Shown in pieces: positions 1 through 8,063 of a stretch of DNA of 64,000 nt. The position numbers and the translations under genes are program-made. The notes under the pieces were generated by a model. It was not told the DNA's origin and did no database searches. It saw only the letters and a program-made list of their open reading frames with translations. This DNA is from Dryocola sp051297175. GTDB taxonomy: Bacteria; Pseudomonadota; Gammaproteobacteria; Enterobacterales; Enterobacteriaceae. The stretch covers positions 1,054,001 through 1,118,000 of the forward strand of contig NZ_JBINNY010000001.1 in assembly GCF_051297175.1 (NCBI RefSeq), given 5' to 3'. Every line of letters starts with the position of its first letter. Within the stretch, counting starts at the first letter, position 1.

Positions 1-1
1 G

Positions 2-523
2 TATTCTGAAGACTCAGGTGAACAGAGTGCTAACAAAATGTTGCCGAATAATAAGGGTACTGCGACTGCCGTCACAGCACCTGTTACGGCACCTGTGGTT
101 AGCTCTACAACTACCGTACCGACAGCCAGCAGCACGTCCGACAGTGCGCCAATTTCAACCTGGCGCTGGCCGACTGATGGCAAGATTATTGAGAACTTCT
201 CTGCTACTGAGGGTGGCAATAAAGGGATCGATATTTCGGGCAGTAAAGGACAGGCTATCGTCGCGACCGCTTCAGGCCGCGTGGTATATGCCGGTAACGC
301 ACTGCGCGGTTACGGTAATCTGATCATCATAAAACACAATGATGATTACCTGAGTGCCTACGCCCATAACGATACAATGCTGGTCCGGGAACAACAAGAA
401 ATCACGGCGGGGCAGAAGATAGCTACCATGGGTAGCACCGGAACCAGTTCAACAAGATTGCATTTTGAAATTCGTTACAAGGGGAAATCCGTAAACCCGC
501 TGCGTTATTTACCGCAGCGATAA
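2..523 (+). CDS. nlpD: NlpD, murein hydrolase activator (3' part)
   Basis: C-terminal 173 residues of the outer-membrane lipoprotein NlpD, which activates the amidase AmiC for septal peptidoglycan splitting. The reading frame is open to the left edge, so the LysM and lipobox regions lie outside the window. What is seen is the linker rich in Thr/Ser/Val/Pro, then the LytM/M23-like domain beginning near ISTWRWPTDGKI and ending NPLRYLPQR. The degenerate LytM domain lacks a normal peptidase active site in this family. It is followed directly by rpoS. In E. coli the main rpoS promoter lies inside nlpD, so this coding sequence should also form the rpoS leader. Identification is certain from near-identity with E. 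coli NlpD. Confidence 0.96.
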   Translation, partial: YSEDSGEQSANKMLPNNKGTATAVTAPVTAPVVSSTTTVPTASSTSDSAPISTWRWPTDGKIIENFSATEGGNKGIDISGSKGQAIVATASGRVVYAGNALRGYGNLIIIKHNDDYLSAYAHNDTMLVREQQEITAGQKIATMGSTGTSSTRLHFEIRYKGKSVNPLRYLPQR

Positions 524-582
524 ACCGGCAAAGCACTCCATCATAAGTGTTTTGCCCAGGGATCACGGGTAGGAGCCACCTT
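430..582 (+). promoter_or_regulatory. rpoS mRNA leader (sRNA/Hfq-responsive region) and ribosome binding site
   Basis: The end of nlpD and the 59-nt gap before rpoS are almost unchanged from E. coli, including the block TTACAAGGGGAAATCCG (about 475-491) and the site GGGTAGGAGCCACC (567-580) before ATG 583. In E. coli an upstream strand of this leader pairs over the ribosome binding site and is opened by DsrA, RprA and ArcZ with Hfq. Conservation here, including non-coding bases, supports the same control. The middle of the gap (about 528-556) differs from E. coli. Confidence 0.65.
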
Positions 583-1575
583 ATGAGTCAGAATACGCTG
601 AAAGTTAATGAGTTAACCGAAGACGCGGAATTTGATGAGAACGGAGTTGAGGCTTTTGATGAAAAAGCTCTCGTAGAAGATGAGCCCAGTGATAACGACA
701 TTGCCGAAGAGGAGCTGTTGTCACAGGGCGCCACACAGCGTGTGTTGGATGCGACTCAGCTTTATCTTGGGGAGATCGGCTATTCCCCATTATTGACTGC
801 CGAAGAAGAAGTTTATTTTGCTCGCCGCGCTCTGCGTGGTGATGTTGCCTCCCGCCGTCGCATGATCGAAAGTAACCTGCGTCTGGTGGTAAAGATTGCC
901 CGTCGCTATAGCAATCGTGGTCTGGCGCTGCTGGATCTGATTGAAGAGGGTAACCTGGGGCTGATTCGTGCGGTAGAGAAGTTTGACCCAGAGCGTGGGT
1001 TCCGTTTCTCAACGTACGCGACATGGTGGATTCGTCAGACCATCGAACGGGCAATCATGAACCAAACCCGTACGATTCGCCTGCCGATTCACATTGTGAA
1101 AGAGCTGAACGTTTATCTGCGTACTGCCCGAGAACTCTCCCACAAGCTGGATCATGAGCCAAGTGCGGAAGAGATCGCCGAGCAGCTGGATAAACCCGTT
1201 GATGATGTCAGCCGTATGCTGCGCCTCAACGAACGTATCACCTCAGTAGACACTCCGCTGGGCGGCGACTCTGAAAAAGCGCTGTTGGATATCCTGGCGG
1301 ATGAGAAAGACAATGGTCCGGAAGACACCACGCAAGACGATGATATGAAACAAAGCATCGTTAAGTGGCTGTTCGAACTGAACGCTAAGCAGCGTGAAGT
1401 GCTGGCACGTCGTTTCGGTCTGCTGGGTTATGAAGCTGCAACACTGGAAGATGTGGGCCGCGAAATCGGGCTGACTCGTGAACGTGTTCGTCAGATTCAG
1501 GTTGAAGGCCTGCGCCGTCTGCGCGAAATCCTGCAGACTCAGGGGCTGAATATCGAAGCGTTGTTCCGCGAATAA
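583..1575 (+). CDS. rpoS: RNA polymerase sigma factor RpoS (sigma-38)
   Basis: Stationary-phase and general-stress sigma factor, 330 aa, the same length as in E. coli. Regions 1.2 to 4.2 are all visible: region 2 around VVKIARRYSNRGLALLDLIEEGN and FSTYATWWIRQTIERA (the -10 binding part), and region 4.2 at LEDVGREIGLTRERVRQIQ (helix-turn-helix for the -35). The start at 583 is chosen because TAGGAG sits 7 nt upstream and MSQNTLKVNEL matches the known N-terminus; an in-frame start at 547 would add a non-conserved MFCPG segment. Translation is expected to be controlled by the leader structure and the protein by RssB/ClpXP turnover. No frameshift or truncation, which matters because rpoS is often mutated in laboratory strains. 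Confidence 0.99.
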   Translation: MSQNTLKVNELTEDAEFDENGVEAFDEKALVEDEPSDNDIAEEELLSQGATQRVLDATQLYLGEIGYSPLLTAEEEVYFARRALRGDVASRRRMIESNLRLVVKIARRYSNRGLALLDLIEEGNLGLIRAVEKFDPERGFRFSTYATWWIRQTIERAIMNQTRTIRLPIHIVKELNVYLRTARELSHKLDHEPSAEEIAEQLDKPVDDVSRMLRLNERITSVDTPLGGDSEKALLDILADEKDNGPEDTTQDDDMKQSIVKWLFELNAKQREVLARRFGLLGYEAATLEDVGREIGLTRERVRQIQVEGLRRLREILQTQGLNIEALFRE

Positions 1576-1588
1576 TCGACTCTTCAAA

Positions 1589-1622
1589 CAAAAAAGCGGT
1601 GACCTTTGTCACCGCTTTTTTT
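1589..1622 (+). terminator. Rho-independent terminator after rpoS
   Basis: Stem GCGGTGAC (1596-1603), loop CTTT, stem GTCACCGC (1608-1615), followed by a run of seven T and preceded by A-rich bases. It lies 20 nt after the rpoS stop codon. The A-rich 5' side would let it work in both directions, although the repeats at 1633-1782 separate it from mutS. Confidence 0.93.
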
Positions 1623-1632
1623 ATGGCTTTTT

Positions 1633-1782
1633 GTCGGGTGGCGCTACGCTTACCCGACCTACAAAGAGCCGTTGTAGGGTGGATAAGCGAATGCGACATC
1701 CTCCATATTGTCATGTGGCGCTACGCTTACCCGACCTACAAAGAGCAGTAGTAGGGTGGATAAGCGAATGCGCCATCCACCG
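1633..1782. repeat. REP-like palindromic repeat array between rpoS and mutS
   Basis: Two tandem copies of about 77 nt, each made of the inverted pair GTGGCGCTACGCTTACCCGAC and GTAGGGTGGATAAGCGAATG separated by CTACAAAGAGC. The two arms can fold on each other through TAAGCG/CGCTTA-type cores. The same motif family recurs at 32709-32780 and in degenerate form at 4591-4634 and 56100-56190. It sits between the convergent 3' ends of rpoS and mutS, the usual place for enterobacterial REP/BIME elements. Confidence 0.85.
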
Positions 1783-1787
1783 CAAAA

Positions 1788-4355
1788 CTAAACCAAACTC
1801 TTCAACCGATAAATCCACTCCAGCGCCTGACGCGGCGACAGCGAATCCGGGTCCAGATTCTCCAGCGCTTCTACCGCAGGCGATGTCTCTTCCGCGACGG
1901 ACAGCAGCGACATCTGCGTTCCATCCACCTGGGTTGCCGCCGTATTGTTAGACACTGTCTCCAGCTCGCGCAGCTTCTGGCGGGCGCGCTTGATAACGTC
2001 TTTTGGCACCCCGGCCAGCGCCGCGACCGCAAGTCCATAGCTTTTGCTCGCCGCGCCGTCCTGCACCGTGTGCATAAAGGCGATGGTGTCACCGTGCTCC
2101 AGCGCGTCCAGATGCACGTTCGCCACGCCCTCCATTTTCTCCGGCAGGGTCGTTAGCTCGAAGTAGTGGGTAGCAAACAGCGTCAGCGCCTTGATGCGGT
2201 TAGCCAGGCTCTCGGCGCAGGCCCACGCCAGCGACAGGCCGTCGTAGGTCGACGTGCCGCGGCCGATTTCGTCCATCAGTACCAGGCTGTGTTCGGTGGC
2301 GTTGTGCAGAATGTTAGCGGTTTCGGTCATCTCCACCATAAAGGTTGAGCGGCCGGACGCCAGATCGTCCGCCGCGCCCACGCGGGTAAATATGCGGTCG
2401 ATAGGGCCGATTTCAGCCTGCTGCGCCGGAACAAAGCTGCCGATGTAGGCCAGCAGCACGATCAGCGCCGACTGGCGCATATAGGTACTTTTACCGCCCA
2501 TGTTCGGGCCGGTAATAATCAGCATCCGGCGCTGCGGCGACAGGCTCAGCGGGTTGGCGATAAACGGCTCGCTCAGCACCTTTTCGACCACCGGGTGACG
2601 CCCGCCCACTACCTTGATGCCCGGCCTATCGGTAAGCGCTGGGCAGGTATAGTTCAGGGTGTACGCGCGTTCAGCAAGGTTGGTAAGCACGTCCAGCTCG
2701 GCGAGCGCGGTGGCGCTGGTTTGCAGCGCTTCAAGGTGCGGCAGCAGCATGTCGAACAGCTGGTCGTAAAGCTGCTTCTCAAGCGCCAGCGCTTTGCCCT
2801 TTGAGGTAAGAACCTTGTCTTCGTACTCTTTCAGCTCGGGAATAATGTAGCGCTCGGCGTTTTTCAGCGTCTGGCGGCGAACGTAGTGAATCGGCGCGTG
2901 GTGGCTCTGGCCGCGGCTGATCTGGATGTAGTAGCCGTGCACGGCGTTGTAGCCGACCTTCAGCGTATCCAGCCCTAGCCTCTCGCGTTCGCGGATTTCG
3001 AGCTTATCAAGATAGTCCGTTGCGCCGTCAGCCAGCGCGCGCCATTCGTCCAGCTCTTCGTTATAGCCCGGCGCGATAACGCCGCCGTCGCGCACCAGCA
3101 CGGGCGGGGAGTCGATAACCGCGCGCTCCAGCAGCTCGCGCAGCTCGGTGAACTCGCCCATGTTTTCGCGCAGGGTTTGCACGTAGTCAGTTGGCACATC
3201 CGCCAGCATTTCGCGCAGTTCCGGCAGCTGCTGGAACGCATAGCGCATGCGCGCCAGATCGCGCGGGCGCGCGGTGCGCAGGGCCAGGCGGGCAAGAATA
3301 CGTTCCAGATCGCCAACCTGGCGCAGTACCGGCTGGATCTCAGCGGTGCGATCCTGCAGGGCCGCGATAGTGCGCTGACGCTTTTGTAATACGTCGACGC
3401 TGCGCACCGGCATATGCAGCCAGCGTTTCAGCATACGGCTGCCCATCGGCGTGACGGTGCAGTCGAGCACCGAAGCCAGCGTGTTTTCGAAGCCGCCCGA
3501 CAGATTCTGGGTGATCTCCAGATTGCGGCGCGTGGCGGCATCCATAATGATGCTGTCCTGCTGGCGGTCCATGGTCACGGAACGAATGTGCGGCAGCGAC
3601 GTGCGCTGGGTATCCTTCACGTATTGCAGCAGGCAGCCCGCCGCGCAAAGGGCGTGATGGGCGTTTTCGACGCCGAAACCGGTTAAATCCCGCGTGCCAA
3701 ACTGCATGTTAAGCTGCTGGCGCGCGGTATCGATTTCGAACTCCCACAGCGGGCGGCGGCGCAGGCCACGGCGGCCTTCAATCAGGCGCGTTTCGGCAAA
3801 ATCTTCCGCATAGAGCAGCTCCGCAGGATTGGTGCGCTGCAGCTCCGCCGCCATGGTTTCCGCGTCTTCCGGCTGGCTCAGGCGGAAGCGGCCCGAGCTG
3901 ATATCCAGCGTCGCATAGCCGAAGCCTTTGCTGTCCTGCCAGACGGCGGCCAGCAGGTTGTCCTGGCGCTCCTGCAACAGCGCTTCGTCGCTGATGGTGC
4001 CGGGCGTGACGATGCGCACAACTTTGCGTTCAACCGGGCCTTTGCTGGTGGCCGGGTCGCCAATCTGCTCACAGATAGCAGCAGATTCGCCGAGGTTTAC
4101 CAGCTTCGCGAGATAGTTTTCCACGGCGTGATGCGGCACGCCCGCCATCGGAATAGGCTCACCGGCGGAAGCGCCGCGCTTGGTCAGGGAGATATCGAGC
4201 AGCTGCGACGCGCGTTTCGCATCGTCATAAAAAAGCTCGTAAAAGTCGCCCATGCGGTAAAACAGCAGGATCTCAGGATGCTGCGCTTTCAGGCGCAGAT
4301 ACTGCTGCATCATTGGGGTATGGGAGTCTAAATTTTTATTGTCATTCATCGACAT
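1788..4355 (-). CDS. mutS: DNA mismatch repair protein MutS
   Basis: Mismatch-recognition ATPase, 855 aa (E. coli 853). The N-terminal mismatch-binding domain carries the Phe-x-Glu wedge in MGDFYELF near residues 36-42. The C-terminal ABC-type ATPase has Walker A GPNMGGKST, Walker B LVLMDEIGRGTSTYDG and the ATHYFEL motif. The C-terminal tetramerisation tail (DPDSLSPRQALEWIYRLKSL) is complete. MutS binds mismatches in the cytoplasm and recruits MutL and MutH. The N-terminus (MSMNDNKNLDSHTPMMQ) is two or three residues longer than in E. coli; a second ATG at 4349 is possible. No inactivation is seen, so no mutator state is predicted from this gene. Confidence 0.98.
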   Translation of the reverse strand: MSMNDNKNLDSHTPMMQQYLRLKAQHPEILLFYRMGDFYELFYDDAKRASQLLDISLTKRGASAGEPIPMAGVPHHAVENYLAKLVNLGESAAICEQIGDPATSKGPVERKVVRIVTPGTISDEALLQERQDNLLAAVWQDSKGFGYATLDISSGRFRLSQPEDAETMAAELQRTNPAELLYAEDFAETRLIEGRRGLRRRPLWEFEIDTARQQLNMQFGTRDLTGFGVENAHHALCAAGCLLQYVKDTQRTSLPHIRSVTMDRQQDSIIMDAATRRNLEITQNLSGGFENTLASVLDCTVTPMGSRMLKRWLHMPVRSVDVLQKRQRTIAALQDRTAEIQPVLRQVGDLERILARLALRTARPRDLARMRYAFQQLPELREMLADVPTDYVQTLRENMGEFTELRELLERAVIDSPPVLVRDGGVIAPGYNEELDEWRALADGATDYLDKLEIRERERLGLDTLKVGYNAVHGYYIQISRGQSHHAPIHYVRRQTLKNAERYIIPELKEYEDKVLTSKGKALALEKQLYDQLFDMLLPHLEALQTSATALAELDVLTNLAERAYTLNYTCPALTDRPGIKVVGGRHPVVEKVLSEPFIANPLSLSPQRRMLIITGPNMGGKSTYMRQSALIVLLAYIGSFVPAQQAEIGPIDRIFTRVGAADDLASGRSTFMVEMTETANILHNATEHSLVLMDEIGRGTSTYDGLSLAWACAESLANRIKALTLFATHYFELTTLPEKMEGVANVHLDALEHGDTIAFMHTVQDGAASKSYGLAVAALAGVPKDVIKRARQKLRELETVSNNTAATQVDGTQMSLLSVAEETSPAVEALENLDPDSLSPRQALEWIYRLKSLV

Positions 4356-4590
4356 GATTTCTTTATTCCATTGAATTTAAAGTGAATTGTGATTTGGTTT
4401 TTATCTTTAGTTATCACGTACTCTCATCATCAATCACCTAAATCTGCTTTTATCAGAACCTCTTCGAGCCGTTATACTAGCCCAGCGAGCAATATGCTGT
4501 CACAGGTAAAGATTAGAGGCTTCCCGCAAATCTCAATTGCAAAACCAGGGGCGCATGTTGCAGAAGAGATCGCTGGGTATAAAGAAAATG

Positions 4591-4634
4591 CGCTTACCCA
4601 GCCTGCCGGCAGCGTGCCGTAGGCTGAATAAGCG
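4591..4634. repeat. Degenerate palindromic repeat downstream of the LuxR-type genes
   Basis: Inverted repeat CGCTTACCCAGCCT ... AGGCTGAATAAGCG with a GC-rich middle, a diverged relative of the REP-like units at 1633-1782. It is the only structured element in the roughly 290-nt gap between the mutS start and the end of the minus-strand gene at 4642, and could form the 3' end of that long transcript. The rest of the gap is AT-rich and should hold the mutS promoter. Confidence 0.6.
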
Positions 4635-4641
4635 GGGTATG

Positions 4642-5427
4642 TCATCCCTGAGCCATGGAAGGTAAAGGCGGATAGTCGTTATGAGAGGCGGTTGTTAAGG
4701 CTTCCATAACGGCTACGGTCTCCATCGGAGAAGAAAAACCGATGGCCGATAACGCCACCAGCTCCTCAAGTATTTGGTTTAGCAGTTGCTGATCGACGCT
4801 GTTTCCTACTCCAAGGCGTCTGAATGCCTGATACCTGTGTGAGCGAACGGTTTGCGGCAGCATGTGTAATCGCCGGGCAATTTCCGGAACATCCAGTCCC
4901 TTAGCCTGAAGCTGAAATATATTTCTTTGTCGCCCGGTAAAAACGTCGTTGGGATTAGACTGAAACGTTTTATTTTTATGCTGCTGGCCTGGCAACAGGC
5001 AACACGCATCCAGCGCCTTTTTCAAAAGGTCGCTTAAATAAGAAACGGGTAGCATCGGTTCCCACAGCTTGACGCTTTTTAGCATAGACGAAATATACTG
5101 AAAAATGCCCGTCAGCTTATCGCTGGAAACGACCTGAAAGATATCTGGCCAATAGGCGCTCACTTCGACTATACAACGTATTGTGCCCGTCAGCATGGCT
5201 CCTTCGAAAAGCTGGTAAATGATTAGCGTTGTCCTTTCATTGCAGGCCGCTATGATCTCCTGAGGGTCCTGAACGATAATGGGTTTGAGTTTCACTCCCT
5301 CCTGGTTTTCAATCAGCGATACTAATCCCTTTCTTCCATAGATGTTTGGCGCAAAAATGATAACTTCTCGATCCGTCTGGTTTTCATTTTTCTTATCAAG
5401 TAAAGAATAGATATTTTTAGATGGCAT
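4642..5427 (-). CDS. LuxR/FixJ-type regulator with an atypical N-terminal domain (A)
   Basis: Protein of 261 aa, last gene of the long minus-strand cluster. The C-terminal part has a clear LuxR/GerE helix-turn-helix (FTGRQRNIFQLQAKGL then VPEIARRLHMLPQTVRSH, about residues 165-200). The first about 130 residues (starting REVIIFAPNIYGRKGLVSLI) resemble a response-regulator receiver fold, but I see no acidic phosphorylation pocket. A tail of about 40 residues follows the DNA-binding domain. It overlaps the related gene upstream by 11 nt, so the two are probably translated together and might form a heterodimer. Control of the fimbrial/glycan locus is an inference from position. No family name can be assigned. 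Confidence 0.75.
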   Translation of the reverse strand: MPSKNIYSLLDKKNENQTDREVIIFAPNIYGRKGLVSLIENQEGVKLKPIIVQDPQEIIAACNERTTLIIYQLFEGAMLTGTIRCIVEVSAYWPDIFQVVSSDKLTGIFQYISSMLKSVKLWEPMLPVSYLSDLLKKALDACCLLPGQQHKNKTFQSNPNDVFTGRQRNIFQLQAKGLDVPEIARRLHMLPQTVRSHRYQAFRRLGVGNSVDQQLLNQILEELVALSAIGFSSPMETVAVMEALTTASHNDYPPLPSMAQG

Positions 5428-6013
5428 GATTTACTGCCTCGCGAGTATTTTTAAGTAGAGCATAAAAAGCATAAACTTCAACTGGACTCTGTAGTGAAAA
5501 ACGATCGCAAATTCTACGTTTGTAATAACTTACTTTTTTGACATCATAGCCGGTGATCATCGATATTTGATTGGGGGTTTTACCCTCGGAAAGGTGCGTC
5601 ATAATTCTTAGCTCAGGAAAATTCATAGACTGTAAATATTGATGAGAAGAATTTTTTTTACGTTTTTTATTTAAGGTGACGTCTAACACTTCCAGAGGTG
5701 ATTTTAATTTCTGAATCGCTGTGTTTTTCAAGGGTCTGAATGTAATTCCTTCATCAACAAAAATATTTTGTCGGATAGTGGGGAACATCAGACGAACCTG
5801 TGTCAGCGCTATGGCAACCGCTGATAATTGCTGCGGATAGCTTACAACGATAACGATTTGGTTCGTATGCTTACAGACCATATGAATCAGTTCATCGGGC
5901 GTCTCTGCTCGAATTGATGGCAGATTAAGCAGGGCATTAAATCCTAAAAGGGATAAAGTATCTTCGCTATAAATAAGCGTGTGTGGCTCTTCGAAATTAT
6001 CCGAAAAATTCAT
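5417..6013 (-). CDS. LuxR/FixJ-type regulator with an atypical N-terminal domain (B)
   Basis: Protein of 198 aa. The C-terminal helix-turn-helix of LuxR type is seen in MNFPELRIMTHLSEGKTPNQ followed by SMITGYDVKKVSYYKRRICDRF (about residues 128-172). The N-terminal 100 residues (PHTLIYSEDTLSLLGFNALL) look like a degenerate receiver, as in RcsA- or FimW-like enterobacterial regulators that act without phosphorylation. It lies 40 nt after the HAD gene and overlaps regulator A. Low GC content compared with mutS suggests acquired DNA. Target unknown. Confidence 0.75.
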   Translation of the reverse strand: MNFSDNFEEPHTLIYSEDTLSLLGFNALLNLPSIRAETPDELIHMVCKHTNQIVIVVSYPQQLSAVAIALTQVRLMFPTIRQNIFVDEGITFRPLKNTAIQKLKSPLEVLDVTLNKKRKKNSSHQYLQSMNFPELRIMTHLSEGKTPNQISMITGYDVKKVSYYKRRICDRFSLQSPVEVYAFYALLKNTREAVNHAI

Positions 6014-6053
6014 AATGTCGCATCCAGAAATACAGTATTGCTAATGTGTTTAT

Positions 6054-6704
6054 CTATTTGTCAATTAAGCGGTGATCGTTATTCTCACATTTAGAGATAA
6101 AGTTCAGTAAACGTGAACGGGTGACTTCAGAAGGATCTTTTACCGTCAGGACGTGCGCCCCTGCCGCCCGTGCTGCGGCAATGCCGTGCGGGTTATCTTC
6201 AACCACCACGCATTCTTCAGGCGTCAGTTCGAGACGATGTATTGCTTTGAGATAAATTTCAGGGCTGGGCTTCCCCTGTGAGACATCTTCATTTGAGAGG
6301 AAGAAATCGAGAAAGCTCAGCAGTCCGGCCTTCGACAGCATGGACTGTATGCTGTTTCGTATTGAGTTCGACGCTACGGCCAGGCCGTAACCCTGTTTTT
6401 TGAGCTGCGAAAGTAAGAGCAGATGTTCTTCAACCGGCCTGCATAACTGTTCGATAAGCTCTACGGTATAGTGCTGTTTCATCTGGTTTATACGATCGTG
6501 AGACGAGGCCGGAAGCCCGTGACGGGCCGTCAGCAGATTCAGTTTGTCGCGCGTCGGCAGTCCATCGAACTCCGTAAGGTGGGCTTCACGACTAATGGGC
6601 AAACCGTATTCGTCGAGAATTTTATTCAGCGCCTGATAGTGCCATTCACGGGCATCAATAAGCACGCCGTCCATATCGAAAATAACACCGCGAATTTGGG
6701 TCAT
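6054..6704 (-). CDS. HAD-superfamily phosphatase (beta-phosphoglucomutase-like)
   Basis: Cytoplasmic HAD subfamily IA hydrolase, 216 aa. Motif I is FDMDGVL (Asp10 nucleophile, Asp12), motif II AVASNS, motif III Lys in QGKPSPEIY, motif IV VVVEDNPHGIAAARAAG. The cap domain is the helical type seen in beta-phosphoglucomutase and sugar-phosphate phosphatases. The start codon overlaps the stop of the upstream GDPD-like gene by 4 nt, so the two should be co-translated. In a glycan locus it probably removes phosphate from a sugar- or polyol-phosphate precursor; the actual substrate is not readable from sequence. Confidence 0.85.
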   Translation of the reverse strand: MTQIRGVIFDMDGVLIDAREWHYQALNKILDEYGLPISREAHLTEFDGLPTRDKLNLLTARHGLPASSHDRINQMKQHYTVELIEQLCRPVEEHLLLLSQLKKQGYGLAVASNSIRNSIQSMLSKAGLLSFLDFFLSNEDVSQGKPSPEIYLKAIHRLELTPEECVVVEDNPHGIAAARAAGAHVLTVKDPSEVTRSRLLNFISKCENNDHRLIDK

Positions 6705-7333
6705 TGCACAATCTCACTTACGGTTGCCGGGTTATCAGTGCATAACATCAGGTTTTGGTTGAGACGTAATTCGTCCGGTAGCCAGGCTAGCTGTTGCCAA
6801 AGCTCGAAGGGATCTCTGCCGTGTAATTCAGGAGAAACAAGACAAACTTGTTTACCCTTATCTAACCAGCGGGCCAGCTGTTCGTTCTTTACATTGAGGT
6901 GAGAAAAACCATCCACCCATAAAGTCTTAGCGGCTTCACTTAACATTCCTTCGTTTTCATATTCGCTCAGGCGGGCGGCGGTAGACATTCCGTGTTTTAA
7001 ATAAGCCAGCGAGTCAGGGACAGACATATCGAAACAAAAATACCGGGTTATCCCCCTTTCATCCAAAAGCTGTTTGAGCGTGGCGGTTAAACCGTCGGCT
7101 TTGATATTTAAGGCCAGCATGCCTGTTGCTTTTGTTTCGATATAATCGTCGAGAAACTGTGCCACGGATAACGCCCCGTTTCGCGGCATATCATGGCTGA
7201 TAACCAATTCACCGTTCAGGTCTCGAATATCAGTTTCAATTCCCCAGCCGCTGACCAGAGCCTTGTGTAAAGCCTGGGGTGTATTTTGTTCATGGCGGGA
7301 AAGCCAGGCTCCCCGATGTGCCAGAAATTGCAT
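6701..7333 (-). CDS. Glycerophosphodiester phosphodiesterase-like protein
   Basis: Protein of 210 aa with the hallmarks of the GDPD fold: FLAHRGAW (His6, Arg7), GIETDIR (Glu33, Asp35) and ISHD (His47), the residues that hold metal and act as acid/base in GDPD enzymes. The family normally splits glycerophosphodiesters to glycerol-3-phosphate. This one has no signal peptide, so it is cytoplasmic, and it is shorter than housekeeping UgpQ (about 247 aa). It sits between the ABC exporter and the HAD phosphatase. It may act on a nucleotide- or lipid-linked phosphodiester intermediate rather than on membrane lipid breakdown products. Confidence 0.78.
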   Translation of the reverse strand: MQFLAHRGAWLSRHEQNTPQALHKALVSGWGIETDIRDLNGELVISHDMPRNGALSVAQFLDDYIETKATGMLALNIKADGLTATLKQLLDERGITRYFCFDMSVPDSLAYLKHGMSTAARLSEYENEGMLSEAAKTLWVDGFSHLNVKNEQLARWLDKGKQVCLVSPELHGRDPFELWQQLAWLPDELRLNQNLMLCTDNPATVSEIVQ

Positions 7334-7349
7334 GTTTATTCCTTGCCTA

Positions 7350-8063
7350 CTAAATTAAATTGTAATGCTGAAGCGCGGTGTTTATGTCACCGTCAAATTT
7401 TAACTCGCCGTGACTAAGTAAAATTCCTCGTTCGCAGACGGCGCGAAGCTGATTTTCGTCATGGCTGACCAATACCAGAGTGCCGCCTTTTGCCTTAAAT
7501 TCATCTATCCTCCGGAAGCATTTTTCCTGGAAGTTTTTGTCGCCCACGGCCAGGGCTTCATCGATAACTAAAATGTCGCTTTCCAGATGAATGCCGACGG
7601 AAAAGGCGAGCCGTAAAAACATTCCGGAGGAATAGGTTCGCACGGGCTGAGCAAGAAAGTTTTCCAGCTCGGAAAAAGCGACAATTTCATCCAGCCGATG
7701 TTTAGTCGTTCGCCGCGACATCCCTAATATGCTGCCAGCAAGAAAGATATTCTCGAGTCCGCTCAGATCGTGGTGAAACCCAGCCCCCACCTCAAGCAGT
7801 GAAGACATGCTCCCGCTGACGTTGATACGGCCTGCGCTTGGCCGGGTGACGCGGGTCAACAGCTTGAGCAGCGTCGACTTCCCTGCCCCGTTGCGGCCCA
7901 GCACGCCAACGGATTCGCCTTCTTTTATTGCAAAACTGACGTCGTTAATCGCCACAAAAGGGGCAACCGGAGCAGCGCGGTTGAAGCTAAATGCCGTGCG
8001 TAACGTATTCCCGTGCGCGCGAGTGGCTAAATAGCTTTTTGTCACGCTTTCAAAAGTAATCAT
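7350..8063 (-). CDS. Polysaccharide ABC exporter, ATP-binding protein (Wzt/KpsT-like)
   Basis: Protein of 237 aa with Walker A GRNGAGKST (residues 56-64), signature TYSSGM (143-148), Walker B ILVIDEAL (164-171) and the switch His in LVSHDE. The SSLLEVGAGFHHDLSGLENI segment is typical of the polysaccharide exporter branch (KpsT, Wzt, TagH). It ends soon after the nucleotide-binding domain, so it lacks the C-terminal carbohydrate-binding domain of O9a-type Wzt; export would then not be tied to a terminal cap. Translation is coupled to the permease by a 4-nt overlap. Confidence 0.92.
   Translation of the reverse strand: MITFESVTKSYLATRAHGNTLRTAFSFNRAAPVAPFVAINDVSFAIKEGESVGVLGRNGAGKSTLLKLLTRVTRPSAGRINVSGSMSSLLEVGAGFHHDLSGLENIFLAGSILGMSRRTTKHRLDEIVAFSELENFLAQPVRTYSSGMFLRLAFSVGIHLESDILVIDEALAVGDKNFQEKCFRRIDEFKAKGGTLVLVSHDENQLRAVCERGILLSHGELKFDGDINTALQHYNLI

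Noticed and set aside
547..582. Earlier ATG for rpoS at 547
   Set aside because: It would translate the conserved ribosome site itself; the E. coli start at 583 fits the spacing and the protein.
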